Positions 25,640-38,439 of a stretch of DNA of 64,000 bases are shown one piece after another. The notes beneath the pieces are model-generated. The model was not told where the DNA came from and made no database searches. It saw nothing but the letters and a program-made list of their open reading frames with translations. How positions within the stretch are numbered: the stretch's first letter is position 1; each line of letters begins with the position of its first letter. Source of the DNA: Haliclystus octoradiatus (Eukaryota; Cnidaria; Staurozoa; Stauromedusae; Haliclystidae); the NCBI GenBank assembly GCA_916610825.1, contig OU744454.1:13656336-13720335 (forward strand), written 5' to 3'. Made by a program: the position numbers and the translations under genes.

Positions 25640-27830
25640 TGGAATACACGAATAATTTATTTATAGTCATGGATATGTGTACGAAAGTGCCTAATGCTAG
25701 ATACCACAGCGCATAATATAGAATATGAAGGAAAGATAAGGCAAACGTTTTTCCGTAATTTGGAGTTTCACATGCTTAATTTACGATCTTCAGGTGTCAT
25801 CGTCTGAAGATAGAAGTTTAACACGTGGAAAGTCTCCGAGTTACAAAAAAATGCTACTGCCTCATCCTTGCTTCCTATTATATAGTCATGCATAGCTTAA
25901 ATTAACATAAATTAGCTTAAATGATATATTTACGTAACTCGATTTAAAGTAATGCATGATATGTGGTCAATAATTATTAAAGGCATAACAGATTGAAAAT
26001 AATGCAATTTCAATGCCATAACCAACAGTGTCATTCTGCCAGGAATTGCCAAACCCAAAATCCAGGGGTCGAGATCCAACGCCCCAATCCCGGATGGGGG
26101 TATCACCAGCTCTTTGGAACGGGGGGGGCACCTTGGAAAATGGTGAGGAACCAAAACAGTTCAAAAATTCTTTTGATGCTACCTAAAAAATTGCAAACAT
26201 TTAAAAATGCAACCCAAAAAGTTCCAGCAGGTTGATTGATTTTAAGTAAATGCACAAAATGATCCAAATTTTTTCAAAAATTTTGGAAAAAGTAAAAACT
26301 AGGATACCCACAAAGTTCCAAATTTGAAATCCCATACCCCAAAAGTGTTTTCTCAGCTGGAATGTGGACCCCAAAAAATGGCACGTTCCTGTATAGCCTT
26401 CATATCGGAGTTCCCCCCGGGCCCCAATAACTTCACTATAACAAGTCAGAGGTGTGCATTAGCCAAATTCAAAGTAATCCTCCGGCAGGAGTATCCATAT
26501 TTCCACAGGATGCTGGACTGGAGTGAATTTTTAACCAGTCAGAATCAGAAGTCGGAGTTGGAATCCAGAATGCATTACTAGTAATTTCTCAGTATGTAAT
26601 GTAAAGTTGCATACTTGTCATTTGCAGACTTTTAACATGAGTTTGTCTGAAATAGTTTTGAGCCAGAGATGGAATTGGAGTCTTTTTTCTTACATTTTGG
26701 CAGAGCCTGACTCAGAGTCAAACGCTTCTATTTATGGCCTTTTTCCTATTCAGAGTCTGAGAGTTCTGACTCCGTACCGGGATCCGTACACATCTGATAT
26801 GAACACTTGCAACCGACGATGCGATATTCACTTTATAATTTCATGGGGTTGCTATGGGGTTGGGAATTATCCGCACAGTTGTATTGTCCTGAGTCAAAAA
26901 ATAAGTTTTAATAAATTTCCCTTTGTGGGGAGAACATGAGATATTGTATGGAAAGTGAAAGTTAGTCACGGGGATTTGAAAGCAGGGGTATTGGCGTTGG
27001 TTGGTTGCCTTTACTCAAATATGCGGAAAAAGAAAACATTATTCTTCTACAGAGAACTAATCCTAATCTGATATACATGTTCTGTTTTACATCAAATTTG
27101 ATCAAACTGAATTAAGGAGTTTTCTGAATTGAAAAATGAAAACAGCTGGGAGATTAAATCAGACATCGCGGCTCATCATCATCGTCATCACAGATAATAT
27201 AATGAAAAGTAAGATAATGCAACTAAAATTTGCGTTTTCAAGAGTATTAAAAAGGTCATAAGAACATCTTAAAATTACATAAATAATCAAACTAAACCGT
27301 TCAAACATTCAACAATTCAAATCTAAAAACAGATCCTCAAACCTTCAAACATTGTATTTTTTGGAATCAGTGACGACATTTTCAGTTATTATTATTCCTG
27401 CATGCAAACGAGAAAATCTAAAAAGACCGAAAACCCCACATTTCAAATAAGTTGATCGATACTCATATTAATAATTTAGTTTGTCAATTTGTTGAAATCC
27501 TCTCTTGTTTGCCGCAATGACACATTTAAGAGAGTGTATTGATTATCGATAATGATAAGGAGCATCAATTTATTGTTATCATACCCGAAAAACAACAATT
27601 CTAATTGAGTAAGCTGGTTTGATTATCATTCATAACTGCACATTGATAAAGAAAAAGCAAACTGTTTCTTTATTATTAATAAATAGCTTCTTCAATAACA
27701 GAATAAATTAGCCACAAGCAGTATTACAATTCAATTTCGAAACCATTAAAACTACACAACATTTATCTCGTTCGAGTCCTTCTGCTACATACATATTGTA
27801 GTACAGGAGATCCATGTTTCTACTTATACA
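25640..27830. other. Intergenic with a CCCGGG-family copy
   Basis: No gene is supported. A degraded copy of the CCCGGG element spans about 26085-26421 (right end GGAGTTCCCCCCGGG; shared interior CTGGAATGTGGACCCC). Open frames at 25930-26939 lie in and around this repeat and are not believed. Confidence 0.45.
26085..26421. mobile_element. CCCGGG-ended dispersed element, copy 2
   Basis: The interior matches copy 1 (TCAGCTGGAATGTGGACC, GGCACGTTCCTGTATAGC) and the right terminus is GGAGTTCCCCCCGGG. The left end is degraded (CCCGGATGGGGGTATCACC). Confidence 0.6.
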
Positions 27831-27833
27831 AAT

Positions 27834-30800
27834 ATGAATTTGCTGTTTGTTATGAGAATGAAGCTTGACATTTTACGCGTTAAAGAAATTGTTTTTATTG
27901 CTATACCGTTGGCCCTCGATTTGATTCATGGAAATGTTGTTGAGGCAAGTAGTTGTCAAAATGGATCAATTTCATCTGAGCATTATAAAGGAAGGTACTT
28001 CACGAACCATGGCATTGATTCAATGAATGCTATGCTGACTCTAGCTAATGTACCTACTATATATCACTGCCGTAAAGAGTGTGTCATTCGAATGTTTTGC
28101 AAAGCTATCAGTTACAATAAACAAGAAAATGTTGTTGTTGCCAATTGTAAACTTTATAGCATCATTGGACTGAATGTTTTACTTGCAGCGGATGAAATGA
28201 AAGATACAATATTTATTACACCTGTAAGTATTTCAAAATTAATTTAATCGTAACATAATAATAAATTAAAAAAATCAATTATAATGAATGTAAACTCCGC
28301 AGATACTCATATGTATATGAAAGTGAGGAATATTTGATAAAACAGACTGTTATAGGATAAGAGACAAAGATGAGGCAAAAGGCTAATACTCCCGTTTTCC
28401 CGCAAAAGGCTTTGCTTCATCTTTGTCTATTTTATAATCATATAACATATCAATAAAGAATGGTTCAATGACACATGAAACAAATTTTATTTATCTCTCA
28501 GTTAGACTTAAGTTAAAGATAACAACAGACACTTCGCCAGTCATTATATATTCTCCTATTGTTTGTCAATTCGCATGCGTATATTTATCAATTTACAACT
28601 GAAAGGTTGTGCAGTACTTTTAGAAATAAGACTCATATATGCTCGATTGTTTTTCGAAATGATTGTAACGTATGTTTCTAGTCTTCTCCTTGGTTACTGT
28701 TCCTATAGGGCGTTATTCGAGGGCAGAAATGTATGCGGCTGACGAACAATTTTACAAGCGAACTCCTGGCGATCTGATCATAAAATATAACTTTTGTACA
28801 ATTTTGTGGTTTCAATATTGTAAGGAAAATCAAAACCACAATATATTTTTATGTGTTTCATCAAGATTTTAAGTAAGTGGAATCAATCAATCTCTTGCTA
28901 TGCTATCTTCTTCACTCGTTACTTTAATGAAGACAATAGTCATGGTAGTGGATCGAATACTGGCTATCCTGCGGTTAAACCACACAATCAGCTGAGGCGC
29001 AGGAAAGCAGATTCTGTAGCAGAGGACAGCCAGGCAATTTCTGCTCACGATTTGACTTAGGTAGGAAATCAGGACAAGTTGACTCATTTTTGATATTTGG
29101 AAGAGAAAGCAAAGCGTTATTCAAGATACAAAGCTTGACCAAACTATGTAAACTGGATATGTAACTTGGTCATGGATCATAAGTAAATAAATTATACCAT
29201 GAAAAGAAATTATAAATCGACGAATGTTGCTCTTAGCAATCTGATTGGCTGTTGGTCATGTTTGTAACTCACAGTGCAGACAACGCTATAGTAACAATGG
29301 TGGGATATTTGAACCAGGATCAAAACATCAAGGCAACAAAATCAAAACAAAGACTTTTTCTTATTACCTATAAACATTTCAAAATAGCTCAAAACAAAGA
29401 AAATTGTTCCTTTGGTTTAGAATTAAATTCAGATAGTAATAATAATATTAGTAATGACAATAACGGAACAGGAAGTTTTTTTTACTTGTACAAGTAATGT
29501 CTTGTATAACCTTCTGAATGAAACACATGCGAAAAGTAGGAGGTACAAGACAAAATATGCAGTAAACATGTTCAACGGTATGTTATTCTGACATAGAAAA
29601 ATCATTTACTTGAGAAAATTAAATCCAGAATGTTCGGCCTAGATTCATTATCCAAAAACAAATGGAAACCTTCCAATCGATATTTGTACCAAAGTCTTCC
29701 ACTCAGTGGGAATGCTCTGAACAGAGTTCTTAACAGTATGATGAAATCCTTGAGAATGTCAGCAAGACTTTCAGGGAATATACACCAACCATTGCGTAAG
29801 AGTTACTGCTATCACCCTTTGGTCAGACGCTGAAGTTCCACAAACAGACATATATTGGCGATACTTAGTCATAGGAACGAGAGCTCATTGCAGCATTACA
29901 ACAACATACCATCTACCACACAATTGAGGAAATGTAGTTCAGTTCTCTCTGGTTCACTTGTTGGACGTTTAGCAAGCAATTCATTTCGTAGCAGAAGTGA
30001 AGAAGGGCAAGGAAACACGAGCTGGGTTAGACGGTTAATATAAACACGACAAGCGAAAATGGATCAATTGCAGCAGGAGTAATGAATTTATTTCTGCTTG
30101 AGGCTTCGGTTCCTTCTTCAACAATTGTATAATATCAAATGTAAATATAAACATACAATCTCCAAAAGAAGAACATTTGTAATTATTAACAGTTATCATT
30201 AAGAATTGATTTTGGTTGATAAAATTATAAATGTTGATTATTTGATCTAATGATGAAGAAAAAGCAATCATTCCTATTGGCTCATGGTCGATCCTCTGTT
30301 ATTCCTGTAGCTGTGATTGGTTGGTCGAAGTCCTCTGAATTCTTCTGACCCTTTTCAGGAGAAAATGGACTTATCAGTTTCAATCGTGCTGCTGTGTGGT
30401 CCGATGTTTTATAAAGAATACTAATAATTTATAATATTTATTATGTAAAAACGATTTATAAAACGGTTACCATACCGCTGCCGTGTGGTAACCCTTCAGC
30501 CAACAGATATGCAGGAAAACACTTCTGAAATTTAGAACTGTGAAGCAATGGTAGTTCCCAAAGTAAATCATGAGCTGTTGCGAAAACACCCATGAAATAA
30601 AAGACGTCTTCAGGAAGACTTTACGATGTTGTAGATCAGTCCGGCATAGGTACTGCCACTGCAAAACCTTTGACGACGTCCCGAATCGGTCGTATCTGGT
30701 ATCTGTTGTTAGCAAAAGACATCCTGAAGACGTCGTGAGTTAAATACTGATAGATGTAAGGTTTTCACATCGAGCTATTACACGTTCAATTCTACTAGTT

Positions 30801-32572
30801 TGCAGAATATCAATTTAAAAGTAGCTAATAGCGCTATAGTAGCAAGCCAGAAAACGGTAACATGTTAATTGTATATTGTCAGCACCTTTTCACAATATTC
30901 TTCCATTTAGAGATTTCAAAAGATTATTTATATTTTATTTCCCAAGGTCGACTTCCAATTCACAATATCAGGTAAGTGATGTACGCTATTATACAATGCA
31001 ATCAAAGCTAGCAGGTGTTTTCATCGCTTCTGAATCAACAAATAGCAAAGTGAGAGCGAGGCACATAGTCCCATCGCATAAATCTCTGGAACATACTATC
31101 ACGCAACTAGACACGAGGCTGTAATTCACCGACCAAAAGTTAATTTATCACATCAGCTGAATCATCGTCTTGCTACTATACCCAACAATTCTAGATCTCG
31201 GGTTAAATATGACAGAAATAGAATTGAGATGAATTTTGAGACGGAAACCGTAGGCTCCCATCAGCTTTGCGTATCAGCACGATAATCCTGCTGATGTGAT
31301 AACTATGTGCTAGAAAGTGTTAAAACGAGAAGTTAGAGCACTGAAGGTATATAACACTTTTTGGAGTATGTTATACTATAAGAAAGTAGCTAGCAGGAGT
31401 ATCCCTGCATCATTTAGCTCATATAATATGCTTAAATTTCTCTACTGTCACTATGTATCCAATTAAGTTGTATGTACGAAGGTATGTACGAAGATACACA
31501 AATCGACATGAAAAAACGAGAAAAACATATACATAGTCAAGTAAAAAATGATATTCATTATGTTTTAGCATCCCACTAGCAGTATAGATCATATCATGTA
31601 AATACTTTATTTATCTCATTCAGAAAATAAAACGGATCTGGAAGAACAGTTGAATATTTAAAACATGAAAAAAAATGAAAACGATTCGGACTCATTCGTT
31701 TTGCGTTTAGAAAATATAATGTAGAATTTTGGTCAAACATCACAGTCAAACTCTGTTGTCGTAAATAATTTCGTTCCTCTTTTTCTTTGAAATAGTGAGA
31801 CATGAAAATCTTTAAAATACCGTGTTATATAGGCCATTTTTGAAAGGAACTTTATTCAAAAACGCGACAGTTACATGTACCGGATAGAAAAACAAGTTCT
31901 ATCCAAATTCGTTGTGTCACAAAAGACTCTATATATATACAAATCAAAGTTAAAACTTCAAAAGTGTACAATTAAACAGCGATGGATAAATGATGCACAT
32001 TGCCATATGAAGTTATTCATCCTCAAATATATATAGCCTGGGTCCATTCATCCTACTTATTTATGGATAATGTTTTTGTCTAAATTAAATAATATATAGT
32101 CAACTAGTTACAACCAACTAATTGTATTTTCCATTTCTTATTCTGTGTAGATTATATCAAGGCATTAGAAGATCCTATTCAAGTTGGAACTAAGAATAAC
32201 AAACCAGGAAGTTTCATTTTTCAATTACCATCAGGATTTCACAGTATAAAGTTGAATCATTTGAGTGGTGGATTCATATGTTATGATCATACATACGTTA
32301 CGCCCTTCGGATGCTCTTATCCAAGAGGTCTTATCTCAAGTTTTATAATTCTGGTGAAAAACTACAAGGGTGATGTCATTGTTAGTAATCGACAGTTTGA
32401 TGAATTTGATGGTGACGGAACCACAGCGCAATACGTAGCTACATATGGATTTTACCCATTGATCCAAGGTGTAATGTATTCATTCTGGTACGTCGATGAT
32501 TATAATGATCGTAATGAAGGAAACAAGTCAATGGAATCAATCTTTGAGCTGTTCGTAAAAAGGGAAATTTAA
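27834..32572 (+). CDS. Secreted PAN/apple-like protein with unnamed C-terminal domain, paralogue A (3 exons, 278 aa)
   Basis: Exons 27834-28223 (donor GTAAGTATTT), 30947-30971 (a 25-nt microexon between CCCAAG and GTAAGTGA) and 32151-32572; phases 0 and 1 match and the frame stays open to the TAA. The N-terminus is hydrophobic (about residues 18-34) and fits a signal peptide. The first exon has a PAN/apple-like cysteine pattern: SCQ, HCRKEC, FCKAI and NCKLY. The last exon encodes a domain I do not recognise, whose best-conserved part is a FxFQLPSG motif, then KLNHLSGG and a paired Cys segment (FICYD, FGCSY). Paralogue B at 56.9 kb has the same three-exon plan and motifs, and is the main support for the small exon. 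Function unknown; the protein is probably extracellular. The large intron holds a recombinase relic. Confidence 0.75.
28360..28436. repeat. Inverted repeat (stem-loop) in the intron of PAN paralogue A
   Basis: AGACAAAGATGAGGCAAAAGGC and a near-complement (GCCTTTTGC... / CTTCATCTTTGTCT) face each other across about 25 nt. It could be the remnant of a small MITE; no target duplication is clear. Confidence 0.5.
29630..30043 (+). pseudogene. Decayed tyrosine-recombinase (Crypton/DUF3504-like) fragment
   Basis: Two frames carry consecutive pieces of a C-terminal tyrosine-recombinase domain: LSGNALNRVLNSMMKSL and IHQPLRKSY in frame one (29630-29833), then after a frameshift ILAILSHRNESSLQHYNN in the next (from about 29852). 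The last piece resembles the conserved box with the second-half His-Arg and the catalytic Tyr (L-S/G-H-R-x-E-S-S-L-x-x-Y) of Crypton-type recombinases and their domesticated relatives. Stops and the frameshift show it is dead. It lies in the first intron of PAN paralogue A, in the same orientation. Confidence 0.6.
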
Positions 32573-32579
32573 CTGTGAA

Positions 32580-34239
32580 CAGTAATATTAACAAGTTTAA
32601 ATACACTTTTTAATCCTAATCCGCTAAATAATAACGAAAATCAAGCCCAGATAGCAATGGCCTCCACCCTCCATAGGAGAAAAGCATTCAGAGTTATATT
32701 AGAAAATTTATACTTTAATCTTCAAAACAAAACATTATACAAGAAAGCACGATATTCAATGGTATTTCAATTCTATTAACAAAGAATAAAATGCAATTAC
32801 AATCTTCAAAATTTCTGAAATTGACTTGGATATATGCTTCTGGGATTGATTTTGAAATTTCGGAAATGCGCTTGGAAACTTAGGGGTGGAACTGTAACTG
32901 TAATGGTAGAACTTGACTGGCTCAAGTCCCGCTTTCTTTTTGCTGCCTCATTTTCATGATTGGAAAGCGAAAGCGGAACTTGTGTCTTTTGAGAGCCGTT
33001 GTACAGAATCCTGCACAACGATATTTTGTTTGATCGTATTGTTTCATAAATATTCACTCGCTCATAAGGCGGAAAAAAACGGGGCACCCAACACAAGCAA
33101 GTTCTCTAATGGTGATAACGTTTTAAAGAATTTTAGGCTCCTGGAATTAAAAATGTTTACAATATTTAGAACATATTAAATTTTCATTCACATCATACAA
33201 AGTAAGACAAGTAATTGTATTTTAAAACAATAGTTTGGTCTTTCGTTAGACATATCAAATGACAAATGATCATAACAAAATATTTACGATATTCAGAAAT
33301 CACAACTTCGCGAGGATTTCAGGAACGGGAGTTTGATCATTATTTGATATCAATCAAAGAAATGCCAGAAACAATTGTCGACGAAACATCTCTGCCATTG
33401 AAAACAGCTTTGACATCGTCAACTTGATGATTCATCGTTCGGTTTTTCCGTGCAATGTTGCAGTTTATTTGTTGTGCTTTATACATTAATTCTGTTTGTA
33501 TTTTGTCTCGCTCTACATGTAAATAATCACTATAATTTGTAGTCACTCTCTTTATAAGTAAACCTTTGAAGAATCAACATGTAATAAATGTAATCTTTCA
33601 GCACTCTACACAAACTCAATAGCTTCACAAATTTCAGGCTCCATATTTATTTGTGAATGATGAGAGAAGGATTTCAAGTTGCACATTGACTCCCTGTAAC
33701 TCCCTGTGACAGCTTCCAGGTCTCTCAATTTCTTCGAATGGTTTATTTATTTACGACCAATAGAAGAGGACAGTACAAATTTTTGTCAACAATAACTGCT
33801 TCTTTATCAGAATAATTATGTGGCTTGTCAACAACAGCAAAGCATAGAGAGCTTTTAATGAGCAATGCCCGGGACACCACCTCCTCTGGATGTCTTCTCC
33901 TTTAATCATTTACACTCTGAAGCTCTTCATTACTGAATGTTCCTATGATATATCCTAGTTGCGTTCCCTCTTTGAATAACAATACCAATTTGTTCGCCGA
34001 GATATTTTTTAGACAGAGAGTCTAGTGTTGCATCTTCATCTGATTTCTGCACTATCAGAAGCTGCTCTTTTTTAATTTTGTTTTTTTCATTCTTTTCACT
34101 GCCAAATTAGTCAAAAATTCTCGCACAATTTGTTGATGATTTTCAAACATTGACTACATGCTCATTTCTTTGATATTGGCTTAAAAAATGTATCGGATGC
34201 ATTACTTTAAAGAGTACTTAAATCGATTTACGAGGAAGA
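32580..34239. other. Intergenic; fragment shared with the 10-kb Harbinger-like element
   Basis: At about 32905-32985 the phrases GACTGGCTCAAGTCCCGC and TGCTGCCTCATTTTCATGAT match 10090-10160 in inverted orientation, so a piece of that element family is present. Opposed frames at 32806-33179 come from it. Nothing else is recognised. Confidence 0.5.
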
Positions 34240-34697
34240 AGAAGCTATATTATTATGGTGAGAATCCCCTGTTTGTTGATATACATTTTAGAGAAGAAAA
34301 TACCGTTTTGAGAGGGATACCTCATTATGAGATTCCGAAATTTTAAATTAAAAATTAAATGCTTTGCATTAGCCTTTTTCGTAGGTAAATCTTCTTTTAA
34401 AAACAGAACTTGGTACAGCTTGATAAAATGATCAATTTCGTATTTAAGGTTAATTTTTCTCTCATTGTTCATGCTGTATACATTAATGGTTCTATTTCAC
34501 AAAATGTGAAATTTTTCAGCCTTTCTTAGATGTTCAAAATGGTACCCCGAAGCAGGTATAAAGTACCTTGATATTACTTCACTTCTATAATTGCGATATG
34601 ACTGTGGGTTCGATCGGTTTGCTGATAACAAATTAATAGGGCTGGGAGACAAGATTAATACCGTGATTTTATAACCATATGTTGAAAACATTTATTC

Positions 34698-34870
34698 CAT
34701 TGCAAACTGGAATTAACAGGCAGTGGACCTGACAGCATAATGCATTCCTAAGAGGAAATATTATCAGCTAATTGTAACGATACGATAAAGAAATTGCCAC
34801 TGGAAAATTTGTCTGATGGATATAAACTATGTATTGGAGTTATCGGGAATGTTATCGAGAATGTCCGGGC
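34698..34870 (+). pseudogene. Decayed 5' end of a GPCR gene of the 37.5/53.9-kb family
   Basis: The start region aligns with both intact receptors (GAGGAAATATTATCAGCTAA, CGATACGATAAAGAAAT, GGATATAAACTATGTATTGG). The reading frame is broken at once: the fourth codon after the homologous ATG is a stop where the paralogue has Tyr. Similarity fades after the beginning of TM1. It is a relic of an extra copy. Confidence 0.85.
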
Positions 34871-35007
34871 TTTGGGAATTTTTGCAAATATAGTTCTGAG
34901 AAAAATGTTTTATTTTTTTAAATTCGTTACATAATTCTGGTCGATAGATATCCCGGAAATACAATCAAAATGTACCAGAAGAACCTTTTGGCCCTATAAA
35001 TTGGTAA

Positions 35008-35238
35008 AGCCTGGTTTTCATATAGCAAATTTGCCTGCGTCGTTGCCTGCGTCGTTGCCTGCGACATTTGCCTGCGTCATTTCAAAGTTGAACTCACTCT
35101 AACTTTGAAATCAGTCAGGCAAGACAAGTGATATCCGGTCGAAACAATAGAAAAAAGATCATTAAATGTCTACGGCTGTGATCCAGGCAAATGTCGCAGG
35201 CAACGACGCAGGCAAATTTGCTATATGGAAACCAGGCT
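35008..35238. mobile_element. PIF/Harbinger-like MITE, 231 bp, TSD TAA
   Basis: TIR AGCCTGGTTTTCATATAGCA and its near-perfect complement; the inverted match extends over about 55 nt through repeated GCCTGCGTCGTT motifs. TAA flanks both sides (35005-35007 and 35239-35241). No coding sequence. It lies inside the duplicated unit but is absent from the sister unit at 39.5 kb, so it inserted after that duplication. Confidence 0.85.
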
Positions 35239-37492
35239 TAAGGCCTGGGGAAGTAAGACCTTATGAGTGATAAAGAACAGTTTCTTATATCCTATTTCAC
35301 AGATCCATTTTTAAGTTATTTATACTGTCACTCAGACCATAGTTATAGATTACAGTGATTGACAGCTTTATTGTTCTCGACAACCTGATCAGTCTCTGTT
35401 GAATTTAGCATGAAATGAAATCACGTGGACTCTATCTGACACCAGAGTTGATTACACAAAACAGTCAAATTCTTGTTATTTCAATAACTTTCGAGCTATA
35501 TAATATACCGTCCGTGACAAAGCAATTTTTATAGTTTTTAAAAATTCCAAATACATCCTACTTAAAATATTCATGCCAATTTAAATGCATTTAACCAAAC
35601 TACAGAATGATAAGGCAGACTAATTTCACCGTAATTTTCCAAGAATGTTGCTGTAGATTATTAAAAAATATTCCTTCTGCAATAAGCAAATCATTAATTA
35701 ATCTTTGCTACTTCTCAAAAGAAAACAGTTTATATGATTGAGTTAATTAGCAAATGTATTTAGTAACTAAAAGTTTTGTAAGACGAAGCCAAAAAGTCAT
35801 AATAAAATTTGTTTTGACGTTCCGGCTCTATGGCAACGACGGGCCACCATACAGCTGTTTTCCATTCCTATGGTCGTCATTCCGCTGTTGGGAGTTGCCA
35901 GCAGGTGAGACTAACATACTAAAAACTTTACTTTCACGAACTGCTCTGATATCCATGTTAATTTTGCGACTAAGGATGGGCATCAAGCGATGAGTCTCAA
36001 TCAAGAACGTAATAGCATTTCTGCCAAATTCTCTAATTTGAAACATTTACCAAACAAAATCGGATAGTCTCATTTGTGAATGGCTATTCTTTAGAGAATT
36101 AAAACCGACATTAAATACTATTATCCTACTCAATAAGGGCAAACTATTCCAGAGTATATATGTTTCCTACAATAAAATTTTTTTATAATATTTTGTAAAA
36201 GTTCCTAATATGTATTTATTTCATTTATTTATTTTAATTTGAGAATGGCAGAAATTCCAACTTTCGAAACGTTGTTCGGATAACTAATAAACTAGTTTAC
36301 TGTTAGCTGTGACTTTATATTGAAGTACAAAGACGATATTTTTAAATTTAACATTCCATGGCTATTGTTGAGGAATAACAAGGAAAGAAGAGTGACGAAA
36401 ATATATACAACAGGGCGGTGTTATGAAAGGGAACATAAAATAAAGCAAAACGTTGCGATTGAATTGAGTCACTTTGAATGCTAGGGTCCATTGTAGCTTT
36501 TTAATTGTTATTATTTCGTTAAAGAAGCAGTGAAATTTTCAAGTTTCAGGATAGATGTTAGTAGTGTTTGTTAACGATTGACCCATAAAATACCCGCCAA
36601 TGCGTGTTTCTATTTATCATCATCATCATCATCATTTATTCCGAATTCCGCGTAAGTTTTATGAAATTCAATTACAAGGGAACTGATAGATGGTATATTA
36701 ACAGTATTGGAAAATATGCAAAGTAGCATATTCTTTATATGGAAAGTAGCGTATTCTCATTACAAATGTCAGTAGATATCTAGATATGTATAGATTGTAA
36801 CGTAAAGGTTGATCGTTACGTACAAAATGGATAAATAATGAAAACTCATGTTCTTCAATGTAATATAATGCAATGGATATAAATCTTGATAAAGGAATGA
36901 CTGTATTAAATATAAAAGGGTAAATATATGATGAATAATATGCTACCGAAGAGTGTATTAATATTGCGTGTCTACCGTGAGAATGTTCGAGTGTATATGT
37001 ACCGTGAGAGTGTATATAGTTAATGATTTGCGTGACTCATATGTGGTTAGTTAAATGTCTATTGTGGATGAGAAGAATGGTATTTACCCATTATGATCAC
37101 TTGAGGAACCACGCGGCCTATACTATAAAATTCATTTCCAACTCATCTATCAATATTGGTACGGATGGGAATGCGAATGCGTGGATAGGGGAGTCGGCGT
37201 TATTATTCTATTATCTATTATATCAAGTTCACTGAGTTTAAAATTATAGTTAGGCAACTGACGCGCAATTTCGAAGATATAAGAACAATACGAGTGGTCA
37301 CGTGAAAATTTGAATCAACTAAGCAGCTGTCATTTCCTTATACACCGAACACCAAATAACTAAAACAGCAGGTTTCTCAGGGCAACTTGACAAGATTACT
37401 CACATGACTTCATTCGATCTAATGCTATATAAATATTTACAAATCTCGTTCAATTGCAAGCTGGAACTAACACGGAACGGATCCAAAAGAAT

Positions 37493-38431
37493 ATGATGCA
37501 AACGTACGAGGAAATATTATTAGCTAATTGCAACGATACGATAAAGAAATTTGCACTCGATAATCTACCTGAAGGATTTAAACTCTATATTGGAATTATA
37601 TCGGTAATATTAGCAATTCCAATTGTTATAATGAACGGTTTAGTAATATTAACCATCTACAAGACACAAATATTACATTCAGTAATGTATTACTGTATGG
37701 CATGTATGGCACTAACGGATTTTTGTACCGGATTGTTTGTATTACCAAGCAATGCTATGATATATCTAACACCAGATATATCAAGAAAATGTGTTTTAAT
37801 TGATATAGCTTCTGTGCCCTCAATCACTACAATACTGGGAACATTTATGTCAGCAATTTTAGTAGTGACTGATAGATATCTTGCAATATTTCATCCATTT
37901 GTCTACCACCGTATAGCGTCAAATAAACGTCGAAGCATAAAAGTTTTACTATGTTTGTATTCATTGTGCTTATTAATTTGTATCGCAAGTATGTTCACAC
38001 GTGGTAAATTACTATTCATAGCTATTACAGGTATAATGACGATGATAATGATATCATGGAGTATCTACGTCCAAATGAAATCTATGAATCTCTCAAGACG
38101 AGTACGCATGGCAGATAGACGCCTACAAAGAAATCTCAAGATTGCAGACACCTTAAATTTTGAACAAGTTAAAAAAGATAGACGAATCATTCGAATGATA
38201 ATTACAATGCTATCAGCCTTATGCGTCTGCTATTTGCCATTTTACGTTGGTAGCGTTATAAAATGGATAAATCCTACATTATATTTCATGAATTATTTTT
38301 ATCCAAATGTATTGATGATTTTATTTTCAAACTCATTCATTAACCCTATAATTTACTGCTGGAATATGACAGCTTTGAGACACGGAATAACTAAATTAAT
38401 ACGAGGAAATGATCATGTCTGTTGCAAGTAA
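37493..38431 (+). CDS. Class A (rhodopsin-family) GPCR, paralogue A, intronless
   Basis: A seven-helix receptor of 312 residues. Visible class A marks: TM1 with MNGLVILTIY, TM2 with MALTDFCTGL (the sodium-site Asp), Cys 3.25 in RKCVL, the DRY box (VTDRYLAIFHP), TM6 CVCYLPF (a CYLP variant of CWxP), and TM7 NPIIY (as FINPIIYCWN). ECL2 is very short with no Cys, and TM5 lacks the usual Pro; both are typical of the melanocortin/cannabinoid/S1P/adenosine (MECA) group, so a lipid, nucleoside or peptide ligand is possible but undetermined. Start chosen at 37493, the first ATG in frame; the upstream frame opens only at TTG. Its closest relative in the window is the receptor at 53918. Confidence 0.9.
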   Translation: MMQTYEEILLANCNDTIKKFALDNLPEGFKLYIGIISVILAIPIVIMNGLVILTIYKTQILHSVMYYCMACMALTDFCTGLFVLPSNAMIYLTPDISRKCVLIDIASVPSITTILGTFMSAILVVTDRYLAIFHPFVYHRIASNKRRSIKVLLCLYSLCLLICIASMFTRGKLLFIAITGIMTMIMISWSIYVQMKSMNLSRRVRMADRRLQRNLKIADTLNFEQVKKDRRIIRMIITMLSALCVCYLPFYVGSVIKWINPTLYFMNYFYPNVLMILFSNSFINPIIYCWNMTALRHGITKLIRGNDHVCCK

Positions 38432-38439
38432 CAAGCCCA

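Larger units (their letters stand above)
34240..36530 (+). repeat. Segmental duplication unit containing a GPCR relic
   Basis: The 5' part (about 34380-34700) resembles 41850-42150 (shared TATTTAAGGTTAATTTT, TTCAAAATGGTA, TTTGCTGATA). The 3' part (35260-36450) resembles 39560-40860 (GTGATAAAGAACAGTTT, CAGTGATTGACAGCTTTATT, CTGCCAAATTCTCTAATTTG, GAATAACAA). These are diverged tandem copies of a unit carrying a GPCR gene. A MITE (35008-35238) interrupts this unit only. Confidence 0.7.
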
